Origin: Leptolyngbyaceae cyanobacterium RM1_406_9
GTDB taxonomy: Bacteria; Cyanobacteriota; Cyanobacteriia; Elainellales; Elainellaceae
DNA: 35,112 bases
Direction: 5' to 3'
NCBI GenBank assembly: GCA_012033355.1
Contig: JAAUQZ010000022.1
Coordinates: 1-35,112 of the forward strand
The notes beneath the pieces are model-generated. The model worked only from the letters and a program-made list of their open reading frames with translations. It did not search any database and was not told where the DNA came from. Shown here in pieces: positions 23,501 through 32,125 of this stretch. The translations under genes were made by a program, and so were the position numbers. Positions within the stretch are counted from its first letter, which is position 1. Each line of letters begins with the position of its first letter.

Positions 23501-24173
23501 GAAGCTGTGGGACTCACACGCTTACACTCCTCCTGCGACTACTCCTCAACGAAAAAGTAACTTACAGCAATGCATCCTGGTCAAAGTTGGAGAAGAGCGA
23601 GCTGGATTCTTCATCAATCGTCTGTTTGATGCACAGGAAATTGTAATTAAACCTCAGAGCCAAGTCTTGAAGCGGGTACGCAACGTTGTAGGAGCAACTA
23701 TCCTACCAACAGGAGAAGTTTGTACCATTCTCAATGCTCCTGATTTGATTAAGTCGTTACAGGCGCAAACTACACCCGCTATCCCCATTCGCTCCAAAGC
23801 CGTTCAGCGAAAACCCACCATTTTGCTTGTAGAAGACTCCGTGCCAGTGCGTACTCAGGAAAAGCGACTTTTGGAACGAGCAGGATACGAAGTTGTCATT
23901 GCTGTTGATGGACTGGACGGCTACGAGAAGCTGCAAACTCGTCCATTCGATGCGGTGCTATCTGACGTGGAAATGCCCAATTTAGATGGTTTGTCTCTCA
24001 CTGCCAAGATTCGTCAACATCAAGAGTACAGGAATCTACCCATTATCCTGGTGACAACTTTAGATTCAGATGCAGACAAAAAGAGGGGTGCTGATGCAGG
24101 CGCTGACGCTTACGTAATCAAAGGAAGGTTTAATCAGGATGTTCTTTTAGAAATTCTAGGAAGATTAGTTTAA
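20580..24173 (+). CDS. cheA: CheA-type hybrid histidine kinase with four Hpt domains and a C-terminal receiver
   Basis: The 1197-residue protein starts with four Hpt domains, each with the phospho-acceptor motif HSLKGDSR: H48, H196, H337 and H509. They share about 110 residues each (FIEDEELR at the start, VTGQP near the end), so they arose by internal duplication. Then comes a CheA core: P3-like helices about 625-745, the HATPase with N box HMVRNAIDHG (780-789), DDGRG (824-828), the FAPGFSTR lid (862-869) and GRGIGLDVV, and a CheW-like domain about 915-1062. The C-terminus is a receiver about 1079-1197 with phospho-acceptor D1129 and K1181. There is no P2 CheY-binding domain. Phosphate can pass from the kinase to any Hpt and to the attached receiver or CheB. 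The fused receiver may be a sink or output. Confidence 0.95.
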   Translation: MKIDDEELRDLYELSSQERLRRLEAGLLHLQTHPEDEAVLEELRRDAHSLKGDSRSVGVETVESIIQQVEAILKTIQAKRVLPSMVSDRLHQGFKAIGQLVHEAVTGQPSAIDITHFVELLMAAHQELETLQSITPAEVAQTDPTGLSSFIEDEELRNLYEFSSRDRLEKLKAGLQYLQEHPADAATLEDLRREAHSLKGDSRSVGVEDIEVLIQQIEEILKNVQSRRCALNALVGDRIHQGLEAIEQLVHEAVTGQPNTADVTQILDQLVQVVDHPEEFLPDHTIAPSSFIEDEELRHLYDISSQHHLHKLEEGLQYLRQHPNDVSTLEELQRETHSLKGDSRGVGADAVETLTHQVEEILEAVQSGSIVFDSFVGDRLNQGLESIHKLVCETVTGQPSEVDVLQAIDLLLSTLEEAEAPAQFLSEPEIALATVSTVNPETLTSETVTPEIENLIAPRAATFIEDDELREIYKISCRERLQRLEAGLLRLEKHPEDEATLEQLLRESHSLKGDSRSVGVDPVETLIHQIEETLGGVKRKQIALTPEVGDRLYQGLDAIGKLVHEAVTGQSGQVDTSQVLSSLTEITPPVNDQDSLPPTPEKVTTQTLAPTEQKLLSPSPEIDELYRIDTIRVQTRDLDALMTQAEELTVTKTNVVQIAAVIEEMANLWRDWKSSSRNQGLASKSSSKALAYQEQLESLISSLRTSTQDSSTRLDKISGELREKIRTLRLLPLSTVFQTLPRTVRDLAKQQSKDVELIIEGGDTTADKSILEEIKDSLMHMVRNAIDHGIETPNERQAIGKPATAKIWLKGYQTDNKIVIEIADDGRGLDLEKIKQTALKRGLYDSEELAVMSPSQIQSLIFAPGFSTRSFITEISGRGIGLDVVRTNIERLKGEIQIESNPGEGCTFRIQLNTSLTTVNTVLLDVQGLIHALPIEFLETTLLISENQISTTEDKATITWNGQEIPVADLAELLKLWDSHAYTPPATTPQRKSNLQQCILVKVGEERAGFFINRLFDAQEIVIKPQSQVLKRVRNVVGATILPTGEVCTILNAPDLIKSLQAQTTPAIPIRSKAVQRKPTILLVEDSVPVRTQEKRLLERAGYEVVIAVDGLDGYEKLQTRPFDAVLSDVEMPNLDGLSLTAKIRQHQEYRNLPIILVTTLDSDADKKRGADAGADAYVIKGRFNQDVLLEILGRLV

Positions 24174-24225
24174 TAGATTGATTTACAGTTTACGACTGTA
24201 ATTTGCGACTATGCAAGTAATAGAA

Positions 24226-24268
24226 GGTGCATTTTTCATGGGGTGCAACAGCAATAGCGCAATGCACC
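24226..24268. repeat. Inverted repeat between the CheA hybrid and cheB
   Basis: GGTGCATT (24226-24233) faces AATGCACC (24261-24268). Cyanobacterial intergenic palindromes often begin GGTGCRTT. It lies in the 185-bp gap between the two genes, and may separate transcription levels. Confidence 0.5.
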
Positions 24269-24358
24269 GAAAAGCGGCGGGTGATGCGTTCGCTACCTAA
24301 CGTATTCTACCTATCTACCATCTATTATTCACCTATGATGCGCTATCTGTGACAGCTA

Positions 24359-25447
24359 ATGCCCATTCGAGTTTTGTTGGTTGAAGATTCTCAAATTGCT
24401 CTTACTATCCTAAAACGAATTTTAAGCTCATCTCCTCAAATTGAGGTTGTAGGGGAAGCTCAATCGGGTTTGGAAGCTTTGGCTTTGATTCCTGAAGTAC
24501 AGCCTGATGTAATTTGTACAGACCTTCATATGCCTAAGATGGACGGTCTAACGTTTACGTCTGAGGTGATGGCGCTTTATCCACGCCCGATTTTGGTAAT
24601 CAGCGCGTCAGTTCAAGAAGAGGACACTCATCAAGTTTTTCAGCTTTTAGAAGCAGGAGCAGTCGATATTTTCCCAAAACCACTTTCTGGTTTAACTGTT
24701 GAAAATCACGCTTTTGGGAAAGAATTAGTTAACAAAATTCAGATTCTCTCTGGCGTTAAGGTGTTAACCAAACGACGAAGATCGACCCAAAAAACTAAGA
24801 AATCCGAACCTATTCAAGTTCCTACTTTTATTTCAAATTACTATCATAAACCTAAGATTGTCGTGGTAGGGGCATCAACAGGTGGGCCCCAAGCACTTTA
24901 CGACGTATTTACTCAATTGCCACACGATTTTCCGCTTCCGATCATTTGCATTCAGCATATTTGTCTTGGTTTTTTGCAAGGTTTGATTGACTGGCTTGCT
25001 AACAGTTGCCCTCTACCCATTCAAATTGCTCAACCGGGAGAGATGCCAAAGCCAGGAAAAATTTATTTTCCCCCTGAGCAGCGACATTTAGAACTAGACA
25101 ATAGAGGGCGTTTTGTTTGCTCTGATGCTTTGCCATTAGGAGGGCATCGCCCTTCAGTTACCGTTACTTTTGTCTCAGTTGCTAAGACTTACGGAAAATC
25201 AGCGGTGGGAATATTGTTGACGGGAATGGGCAGAGATGGTGCAGATGGGATGCAGGCGATCGCCGAAGCAGGTGGTTTTACCATTGCTCAAGATGAGGCA
25301 ACTTCTGTTGTATTTGGAATGCCTAAAGAAGCGATTAATCTAGGGGCAGCAAAACAGGTTTTACCGATTCAGGCGATCGCCCCCGTATTATTATCTCTAC
25401 TCAAATCAGATTCCTCTGATTTAGCCAACCGTGAAAATCGAAGATAG
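24359..25447 (+). CDS. cheB: Chemoreceptor glutamate methylesterase/deamidase CheB
   Basis: The 362-residue protein has an N-terminal receiver (about 3-120, phospho-acceptor D55 in CTDLHMPKMDG, K107 in FPKPLSG), a basic linker (KRRRSTQKTKK), and the methylesterase domain. The catalytic triad is visible: S173 in VVVGASTGGPQAL, H200 in CIQHI, D293 in LTGMGRDGADGM. It removes methyl groups from receptor glutamates and is activated by phosphorylation from CheA. There is no good ribosome site before the ATG. Together with CheR just downstream it gives the pathway a methylation-based adaptation branch. Confidence 0.96.
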   Translation: MPIRVLLVEDSQIALTILKRILSSSPQIEVVGEAQSGLEALALIPEVQPDVICTDLHMPKMDGLTFTSEVMALYPRPILVISASVQEEDTHQVFQLLEAGAVDIFPKPLSGLTVENHAFGKELVNKIQILSGVKVLTKRRRSTQKTKKSEPIQVPTFISNYYHKPKIVVVGASTGGPQALYDVFTQLPHDFPLPIICIQHICLGFLQGLIDWLANSCPLPIQIAQPGEMPKPGKIYFPPEQRHLELDNRGRFVCSDALPLGGHRPSVTVTFVSVAKTYGKSAVGILLTGMGRDGADGMQAIAEAGGFTIAQDEATSVVFGMPKEAINLGAAKQVLPIQAIAPVLLSLLKSDSSDLANRENRR

Positions 25448-25459
25448 CAAAGATTATCG

Positions 25460-26629
25460 ATGAATGCCGTAGATCAATCTTGTAAAAATCCGATGAGGAG
25501 CATCAGGAAACTTAACGTGTCAACCATAGAACCTTTGAGTGCGGAGCGAAAAGAGGCCTTTATCCAACTCATCGCTAAGCACACTGGCATAGAAATTAGG
25601 GAAAGAGATCAAGCGAGTCTGGGCGCAAAAATCTTTTCACGGATGAACGTCCTTAAGTTAAATTCGTCAATCGCTTATTATCAACTACTAGAATCTTCTA
25701 CTGCTGATAGTCACCAGGAATGGTTAGACCTGGTGACACTGTTGACTAATGGTGAAAGCTATTTCTTTCGCGACAAAGAACAGTTCTCGCTTTTGCGAAA
25801 TCACATCCTGCCAGAACTAATTCAGCGTAAGCAAGATAGTAAGACGATTCGTATTTGTAGCGCTGGCTGTTCATCAGGAGAGGAGCCTTATTCGATCGCT
25901 ATCCTTCTACAAGAACTCATCCCTGATTTAGAGCAGTGGAATTTACTAATTTTAGGGGTAGATATTAATCAAGCTGCTTTAGAAAAAGCAAGAGACGGAG
26001 TTTATAGTTCATGGTCATTTAGAAGCGTTGATCCTAATATCAAGCAGCAATACTTTACATTAAACAATGATCGATACAAAATTGATCAAACTATTAAAGA
26101 AATGGTGCGTTTTCAAATCTTAAATTTGATTAAAGATGAGCTTCCTCAACAGGATTCTGATTTGAGGGATATGGATCTGATTATTTGTCGTAATGTCTTC
26201 ATTTATTTTGAAAGGTTGGCGATCGCCAAAGTTCTAAATAAGTTCTACCACACCCTTCAGCCGTCAGGCTATCTGCTTACTGGACACGCTGAACTCTCTA
26301 ACCAAAATCTTAATCTATTTCAGATTAAAGTATTTTCAGAGTCACTAGTATATCAGCGTGCAGAAAAGGATTCAGCCAGTGCATCATCTTCCCTAAGATT
26401 AGACGATTTTGAAGACTGTTATCCAGAAAACTTATCCCATGATGCAAATCACGACACCGACAGCGATCCTCACACTCGAAGAAACATCAGGATGCAGCAA
26501 ATTGCGCTCAATCTTCTGAGACAGCTTCCGCCTGACATGACCATTCAAAAGCTAGGCAACCTGACTGCCGCTGAACTGATTTTACAGCTAGAAACAGAGT
26601 TAAAAATTATCGACCAGGAACTATCATGA
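25460..26629 (+). CDS. cheR: Chemoreceptor methyltransferase CheR
   Basis: The 389-residue protein has the CheR N-terminal helical domain (about 30-100, with the TNGESYFFRD segment) and the SAM-binding domain: RICSAGCSSGEEPYSIA for SAM binding, GVDINQAALEKAR, and DLIICRNVFIYF. It transfers methyl groups from SAM to receptor glutamates. An extra C-terminal region of about 90 residues follows, without TPR repeats; its end (LGNLTAAELILQLETELK) is helical. The first 25 residues are unlike the family, so the Met at residue 12 could be the true start. It lies 12 bp after cheB, and its stop overlaps the cheW start by ATGA. Confidence 0.95.
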   Translation: MNAVDQSCKNPMRSIRKLNVSTIEPLSAERKEAFIQLIAKHTGIEIRERDQASLGAKIFSRMNVLKLNSSIAYYQLLESSTADSHQEWLDLVTLLTNGESYFFRDKEQFSLLRNHILPELIQRKQDSKTIRICSAGCSSGEEPYSIAILLQELIPDLEQWNLLILGVDINQAALEKARDGVYSSWSFRSVDPNIKQQYFTLNNDRYKIDQTIKEMVRFQILNLIKDELPQQDSDLRDMDLIICRNVFIYFERLAIAKVLNKFYHTLQPSGYLLTGHAELSNQNLNLFQIKVFSESLVYQRAEKDSASASSSLRLDDFEDCYPENLSHDANHDTDSDPHTRRNIRMQQIALNLLRQLPPDMTIQKLGNLTAAELILQLETELKIIDQELS

Positions 26630-27723
26630 GCGAACAATCTTATTTCATCTTTAGCGTTAATCAACATCGCTATGGCATTGACACCATTTATGTCGAAGAG
26701 GTATTTGCTCTTCCTGAGTTAACGCCGACTCCAAAAGCCTCTCGCGACATCGTTGGTATTCTCGATTTTCGAGGAGAGAGCGTGCCAGTCATGAATCTGA
26801 GTATTACACTGGGACAACCCTCACTAAACTACCGACTAACGGATAATTTAGTGGTTTTAAAGTGGGAAGATTTGCGTATCGGGATCATTGTGAATCAGGT
26901 TCACGATGTTAAAACTATTTCTTCTAACGAAATTAAGACAGAAATTTCTCATGAGCAGGAGTGGACGGGCGTTGAGCGGAAGAAGATTATTGCGGGAAAA
27001 GTTAGCAATGAGAATATTCTCATTCTTAGCAATCCAGGAAATTGGCTCTGGTATGCAGAGATACAAGAACTGATATCGGTCAAAGATTCCTCAGCAGCGA
27101 CTCAAGCCCACTCTCCTTTCAATCAACAGTCGATTAGTGGGTTTGAGTCAACCCTGACGGAGCAGCCAACCCTGTTTCCCAATGCGACTTCCCAGGAAAG
27201 AGAAATTTTCCGAAAACGCGCTGATAACTTGAAGGCTTCAGTTCAACGACAAGACTTAAAAGACTTAAAGCCCTTAACAGTGGTTGCTTTGGGCGATGAC
27301 TTTTTTGGGGTTGATGTAGAAGCCGTGCGCGAGTTTGTAGACGTGCGAAAAGTAACGCCTATCCCTTGTTGCCCTAGCTACATTATTGGAAACATGAATC
27401 TACGTGGTGAGATTCTGACTCTGATTGATTTGCGTGAGTTTTTGGAACCTTCTAAGCGATCGACTCAAACCATTGAAGGTGCCAAAGCGATGGTGATTGA
27501 AGTCAGAAATGTGGTTGTTGGAGTAATGGTCAAAGCGATTGGCGATACGATGTTTCTCTTAGACCAGCGGGAAGTGATGACCAGCCCTAACATCAGCGAC
27601 TCGATTAATCTGAACAAGAAATATCTTCAGGGAATTGCTTCCTATCATGAGAAAGTGATGACCATTCTGGATATCCAAAAAATCTTTTTTAACAGTGGGC
27701 TAATCATTGATGAAGTAATTTGA
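26626..27723 (+). CDS. cheW: Double CheW-domain coupling protein
   Basis: Two CheW-like domains lie in tandem: about residues 4-148 (YFIFSVNQHRYGIDTIYVEE, DIVGILDFRGESVPVMNL) and about 212-358 (LTVVALGDDFFGVDVEAV, YIIGNMNLRGEILTLIDLRE), joined by a polar linker. CheW bridges receptor tips and the CheA regulatory domain; tandem forms can carry two docking faces. It is the last gene of the cluster, with ATGA overlap to cheR, so it is translated with it. No separate CheY follows; the next gene is on the opposite strand. Confidence 0.93.
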   Translation: MSEQSYFIFSVNQHRYGIDTIYVEEVFALPELTPTPKASRDIVGILDFRGESVPVMNLSITLGQPSLNYRLTDNLVVLKWEDLRIGIIVNQVHDVKTISSNEIKTEISHEQEWTGVERKKIIAGKVSNENILILSNPGNWLWYAEIQELISVKDSSAATQAHSPFNQQSISGFESTLTEQPTLFPNATSQEREIFRKRADNLKASVQRQDLKDLKPLTVVALGDDFFGVDVEAVREFVDVRKVTPIPCCPSYIIGNMNLRGEILTLIDLREFLEPSKRSTQTIEGAKAMVIEVRNVVVGVMVKAIGDTMFLLDQREVMTSPNISDSINLNKKYLQGIASYHEKVMTILDIQKIFFNSGLIIDEVI

Positions 27724-27760
27724 TTTGAGGTCATCACCTGTCTACTGTTTCTGATACCCG

Positions 27761-28321
27761 TTAGTCTATCGATATTCCCGCAAACTGCTTGGCTGGAATG
27801 TAGTTGTATCGTTCCAGTTCAGCAATAACCTTATCTACACTCTCATCCAGACTTTCTTTCGCTGTACAGCAGACTACTTCAGGATGGAGCGGCGCTTCAT
27901 AGGGGTCATCAATACCCGTGAAATTTTTGATTTGACCTGCTCGCGCTTTAGCATACAAACCTTTAATGTCCCGCTCTTCACAAATTGCCAGCGGGGCATC
28001 CACATACACTTCTACAAAGTTCTCTGTCATTTGACGAATTTCATCTCGAACAGAACGGTATGGACTGATAGCTGCCGCGATCGCAATTACACCATTGCGA
28101 CTAAGCAAGTTAGCAACAAACCCAATTCGCCGGATATTGATGTCGCGGTCTTCTCGACTAAAAGTCAAACCCTTCGACAGGTTGGTTCGCACGATATCCC
28201 CATCTAGCATTTCAACTTTACAGTTACGGTTTCTGAGTTCTCGTTCAACGGCTTTTGCAATGGTTGTTTTGCCTGAGCCGCTCAAGCCTGTAAACCACAG
28301 CGTGACTCCCTGGTGTTGCAT
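27761..28321 (-). CDS. cysC: Adenylylsulfate kinase (APS kinase)
   Basis: CysC phosphorylates APS to PAPS with ATP in the cytoplasm. The 186-residue protein has the full family set: P-loop GLSGSGKTT (about 13-21), DGDIVRTNLSKGL, FSREDRDINIRRIGFVA, the ISPYRSVRD active-site Ser segment and the lid KGLYAKAR followed by FTGIDDPYEAP. It lies downstream of sat on the same strand, after a palindromic repeat. Because the CysH in this block looks like an APS reductase, the PAPS made here probably feeds sulfation, for example by the sulfotransferase at the head of the block. Confidence 0.96.
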   Translation of the reverse strand: MQHQGVTLWFTGLSGSGKTTIAKAVERELRNRNCKVEMLDGDIVRTNLSKGLTFSREDRDINIRRIGFVANLLSRNGVIAIAAAISPYRSVRDEIRQMTENFVEVYVDAPLAICEERDIKGLYAKARAGQIKNFTGIDDPYEAPLHPEVVCCTAKESLDESVDKVIAELERYNYIPAKQFAGISID

Positions 28322-28397
28322 GATTAATAACCTCTAAGTTCATTGAAAAGATGAATAGGTAGTGATACAGGCAGGACTTACGCATTTCCTGTGGAAC

Positions 28398-28415
28398 AAG
28401 GGGCTTAAGCCCCTT
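28398..28415. repeat. 18-bp perfect palindrome between sat and cysC
   Basis: AAGGGGCTTAAGCCCCTT, a near copy of the hairpin at 20262-20285 (AAGGGGCT-GA-AGCCCCTT). Two members of one palindrome family in this window. Confidence 0.85.
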
Positions 28416-28445
28416 ATTAGCATGGCGATCGCACGACTGTGCGTT

Positions 28446-29626
28446 CTATTTTGCCACTGTAACTTTGGCTGATCTCATGGCTGCAACCAAAATTTCGGCA
28501 ATTTCTGGGCGCGTAAATTCTGCGGGAGGAACTTGCCCTCGATGCAGCATTTCGCGCACTTTAGTCCCAGATAGATGGATTCGTTCTTCAACAGTACTCG
28601 GACTCGTTTTACTAGTCGCCATTGATTGAGTACGAGTGCAGTAAAAGGCGTGTTCAAATTTTATAGGTGTAATTTCAACTCACTTGATCCAAAGCGATCA
28701 AAAATGTGCTGAGCGTCATAGGTTCCATAGTAGGAACCGACCCCGGCATGATCTCGACCAATGATAAAGTGAGTGCAACCATAGTTTTGACGGGCGATCG
28801 CGTGCATGATCGCCTCTCGTGGTCCTGCATAACGCATCGCAGCAGGAAATACCCCTAGCAAGATCCGATCTTTGGGATAGTACTTGTCAATCAGAGTTTC
28901 GTAGCACTTCATTCGCACTGGGGCTGGAATATCGTCAGATTTTGTCATACCCACCAGCGGGTTAATAAATAATCCATCCACAATCTCCAGGGCAATTTTT
29001 GTGATGTATTCATGAGCGCGATGGATCGGATTGCGCGTTTGGAAGGCAACCACTGTATCCCATTGACGCTTAGCAAATTCAGCACGGGTAGTCACCGGAG
29101 TTAAGCGATAGTCTTGAAAATCGCTGTATGGAATTACGTTAACCAGAGTGATGGGCCCTCCAAGATAGACTTCGCCCTCAGCACGCATTGCCTTAACACC
29201 TGGGTGAGCTTCTTCGGTTGTGAGATAAATCTTCTCAGACTCCTCGTTCTGATTCGGTTTAAACTTACTCGTAACGGTCATTACCGCTAAAATCTCACCA
29301 TTCGGATGTTCCAATGCAATTTCAGAGTCAAGCCTACACTTTGCAGCCAATGCTTCAGGCACCTGTAAAGTAACCGGAATACTCCAGGCAAGACCATTGC
29401 TCAAATGCATTTCGTTGACAATGCTATAGTATTCCTCCTCTTCAACGAAACCTTCAAGCGGACTATAAATTCCTGTGGCAATACATTCGATATCAGCAAG
29501 ATTACGTTGAGAAAGCGTCAAACGAGGCAAAGCATGAGCATTCTCAAAAGCTGTTTGACGCTCTATTCCTTTCAAAGTGCGGTCAATGAGATGACCCCCA
29601 TGAGGCTGAATCAGAGCTTTGGACAT
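28446..29626 (-). CDS. sat: Sulfate adenylyltransferase (ATP sulfurylase), frameshifted near the 3' end
   Basis: Sat makes APS and pyrophosphate from ATP and sulfate. Start chosen at 29624-29626 ([18 protein letters not shown]) with AGGAGG 7 nt before it; an upstream Met at 29719 adds unrelated sequence. Active-site motifs are intact: [12 protein letters not shown] and [16 protein letters not shown]. The frame then ends at 28661 after SSELKLHL. In the next frame the family C-terminus continues exactly: [54 protein letters not shown], with a stop at 28446-28448. Restoring one A in the AAA run (28673-28675) gives [11 protein letters not shown] and about 393 residues, the normal length. So a single base is missing in the sequence: error, mutation or slippage. 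If real, the C-terminal domain is lost. Confidence 0.9.
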
Positions 29627-29735
29627 GACTTTTCCTCCTAAGTTATTTGCTGCAAAAAACCAACAAACGTGAGTTCCCCAATAATCTCCAAAACCACCTC
29701 GGTGTCTAATCAAACTCAATGCAGATAGGAAAAGT

Positions 29736-29770
29736 CTCTAGAAGGTTGTTTCTCCACAACCCTCCTAGAG
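29736..29770 (-). terminator. Hairpin after the SLC13 permease gene
   Basis: CTCTAG at 29736-29741 and CTAGAG at 29765-29770 close a stem that continues as GGTTGT pairing with ACAACC, with small bulges. On the minus strand it begins 7 bp after the permease stop and is followed by ACTTTTCC, consistent with an intrinsic terminator between the permease and sat. Confidence 0.65.
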
Positions 29771-29776
29771 ATAAAT

Positions 29777-31567
29777 CTACAGTCCATACAGCAAAATGAT
29801 AAGTGGAGGAACGACTAGCATCATCAGTAGGTTAAGGGGCGCTCCAATCCGCACGAAATCCAGAAATTTATAGCCACCTGGACCATAAACCATCGTGTTT
29901 GTTTGATAACCGATGGGGGTCATGAAGCTATTGGATGCTGCAAAAGTGACCGCAAACATGAAGGCATAGGGGTTAAGGTCAAGTGTTTCTGCCACCTTAG
30001 CAGCAATGGGTAAAAGAAGAACGACCGAAGCATTGTTAGAAAGAATCTCTGTAATGAGAGACGTGATTACGAAAAAGAACGTTAGAATCCAGTATCCCGA
30101 CAGATCGCTTCCTAACCCTACAAGGCTATCCGCTAGCCATTGAGTTGCGCCTGATTTGTCCATTGCTATTCCTAAAGGAATTAGACCCGCTAACAGGAAA
30201 ATGATATTCCAGCGCACGGCTTCATACAGTTCACCTGGCTTTAGACAGCCCGTTAGGATAATCAGCACAACTCCAACCAGGGCGCTCTGCAAAATAGGCA
30301 TCCAGTTGAAAGCCGCAGCCAGGACAACTCCAAGCCCGATGGCGATCGCAATCCCAGCTTTATCTCGTCGCAAGGTTTCTAAAGGACGCTGCTCAATTAC
30401 CAGCAGATCTCGGCTCGTTTGAATTCCCAAAAGGCTCTGCTCTGGACCTTGAACCAGCAGGACATCACCAAACCGTAAAGGAATTTTACTGAGCCGTTCG
30501 CGCAGAAACTCTTGCCCTCGACGAATTGCCAACACAGTAGCGTTATAGCGTTGCCGAAAGTGCATCTCTTCGAGAGTAGAGCCAATCAAACTAGAATTAG
30601 AGACAACTAAAACCTCAGCAATCCCCTCTTCTCCGGAACTCAGCTCAGCTTCTAGAGAGTCACGCCCAAATCTTACGTCGGGTAGAATGTCGATCCCCTC
30701 ATCATCTTTGATTTTGAGAAGATCTTCTCGACTGCCACGTACAATCAAAATATCTCCTGCCTGTAGCACCTTGTCTGCTAAGGGTTGCGGAAAGTGAGAG
30801 CCACTATGAATCAGTTCCAATACATCTACGTCAAATTTGCGTCGGAGTCCACTAGCCTGCAAAGTCTGCCCAATTAGATGAGAACGCGGTCTTACCACAA
30901 CTTCGCTCACATAGTCCTTGAGTCCATATTCCTGACTCACCACATCAGCATTTGGGTCTTTCCGATCTGGCAGTAGTCGAGGTGCAGCAAAGGCTAGATA
31001 GGCTAAACCGACGGTGGCACTGAGCAAACCCAATTTCGTGAATTGGAACAAGTTAAACGCTCCATACCCCAACTGTTCCGACAAGCCACTTGCCAAAACA
31101 TTTGTTGAGGTGCCGATTACAGTGATCATGCCTCCTAAAATAGTGACATAAGACAATGGAATGAGCAGCTTAGATGGAGAAATTCCCTGCCTTTTGCACC
31201 AGTCCTCCACAATTGGCAAAAACACCGCAACCACAGCAGTATTATTGATAAATGCTGAAATTGGAGCAACGATTGCCCCCATAGCGAAAATCTGCTGAGT
31301 CGAATGTTTCCCCCCCCACCTCCGCAGAAGGTCACTAACGATCTGAACTGCACCTGTGCGTTCAATACCAGCACTCAGGATGAACATAGCCATCACGGTG
31401 ATGGTAGCAGAATTACCAAAGCCAGAGATTCCTTCTTCTGGTGTTACTAGCCCCAATACCATCAGCAGAACCATGATTGTGATCGCTGTGATATCAATGG
31501 GCAGCCACTCCCCCACAAAACAGACTAGAGCCAGCGCTACAACGCCCAGAGTGAGAAAAATCGTCAT
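29777..31567 (-). CDS. SLC13-family permease with two RCK_C (TrkA-C) domains, probable sulfate transporter
   Basis: The 596-residue protein has two membrane halves flanking a soluble insert. The first half (about 1-205) contains SAFINNTAVVAVFLPIVEDW and GTSTNVLASG; the second (about 400-596) has the matching SNNASVVLLLPIAAKV and MTPIGYQTNTMVYGPGGY. These are the paired re-entrant hairpin motifs that bind sodium and anion. The insert holds two RCK_C domains (about 215-300 and 310-390), each ending in a GDxLLVxG-like strand (GDILIVRGSRED, GDVLLVQGPEQS). This architecture occurs in sulfate transporters of algae and cyanobacteria. Its place between cysH and sat makes sulfate the likely substrate. 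Confidence 0.88.
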   Translation of the reverse strand: MTIFLTLGVVALALVCFVGEWLPIDITAITIMVLLMVLGLVTPEEGISGFGNSATITVMAMFILSAGIERTGAVQIVSDLLRRWGGKHSTQQIFAMGAIVAPISAFINNTAVVAVFLPIVEDWCKRQGISPSKLLIPLSYVTILGGMITVIGTSTNVLASGLSEQLGYGAFNLFQFTKLGLLSATVGLAYLAFAAPRLLPDRKDPNADVVSQEYGLKDYVSEVVVRPRSHLIGQTLQASGLRRKFDVDVLELIHSGSHFPQPLADKVLQAGDILIVRGSREDLLKIKDDEGIDILPDVRFGRDSLEAELSSGEEGIAEVLVVSNSSLIGSTLEEMHFRQRYNATVLAIRRGQEFLRERLSKIPLRFGDVLLVQGPEQSLLGIQTSRDLLVIEQRPLETLRRDKAGIAIAIGLGVVLAAAFNWMPILQSALVGVVLIILTGCLKPGELYEAVRWNIIFLLAGLIPLGIAMDKSGATQWLADSLVGLGSDLSGYWILTFFFVITSLITEILSNNASVVLLLPIAAKVAETLDLNPYAFMFAVTFAASNSFMTPIGYQTNTMVYGPGGYKFLDFVRIGAPLNLLMMLVVPPLIILLYGL

Positions 31568-31792
31568 AAAGCAGAAGCATCCTCACGAAGCAGAAATACC
31601 TTTGCAGAAGGCTATGTTTACATTCAACCAAACCCTCAAGCGAATCACCTGCGGCACTGGAAACAATGGCAATTTCTCGTTCAAGCTAAGCCCTTTCCAA
31701 ATCTCCAAAAGGTTGTAGAAGAAAGGCTTCAAGAGATAGTGTAACCCTCCAAAATTGCATGGAAGAGCATCACTTTGATGGTTCTGTACTAG

Positions 31793-32125
31793 CTAGATGA
31801 AGCTAAGATCAGGGTTTTGAGCCATAATCTCAGCAATCTCGTCGTCCTCAGAAACCTCTTGATTGAAAATCTCTTTGAGAAAGAGAAAATATGTGGTGTA
31901 AACGCGAGTTGAGTCTCCCTCTTCCACGATAAAGAAAGGAGCTGCGTCTACATTGTGCTTCAGTGCTAAAGCAATGCCCTGGCTTGTCGGCTCATGCTCT
32001 TCGGCAGCAACAAATTCATCAATCTGATCGATTAGTCCTAACCTGTTCAAGTCGTCGATAACATTTGCCGACTTACGGCAGAGGGTGCCGTCTGCCTTCA
32101 TCTTTTTGACAACAGTAATCTTCAT
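31793..32125 (-). CDS. Thioredoxin-fold protein with a CxxS site, coupled to cysH
   Basis: The 110-residue protein opens with a beta strand ([13 protein letters not shown]) and then LCRKSANV, a CxxS arrangement where thioredoxins have CxxC and at the start of the first helix. NVDAAPFFIVE has the Pro of the conserved cis-Pro loop before a strand. This pattern is that of a monothiol thioredoxin/glutaredoxin-like fold. The start codon shares one base with the cysH stop (TGATG), so translation is coupled. APS reductases need a thiol donor for each cycle, so a role in reducing or docking CysH is a reasonable inference. It is unlike classical TrxA, and a regulatory role is possible. Confidence 0.65.
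   Translation of the reverse strand: MKITVVKKMKADGTLCRKSANVIDDLNRLGLIDQIDEFVAAEEHEPTSQGIALALKHNVDAAPFFIVEEGDSTRVYTTYFLFLKEIFNQEVSEDDEIAEIMAQNPDLSFI

Noticed and set aside
20580-24173. Misassembly creating the four Hpt repeats
   Set aside because: The four domains differ clearly in sequence and linker length, and the frame is open throughout, so collapsed or duplicated reads are unlikely.
28475-28657. 60-codon minus-strand frame after the early sat stop
   Set aside because: It is an out-of-phase reading of the sat C-terminus; the adjacent phase gives the real family sequence.
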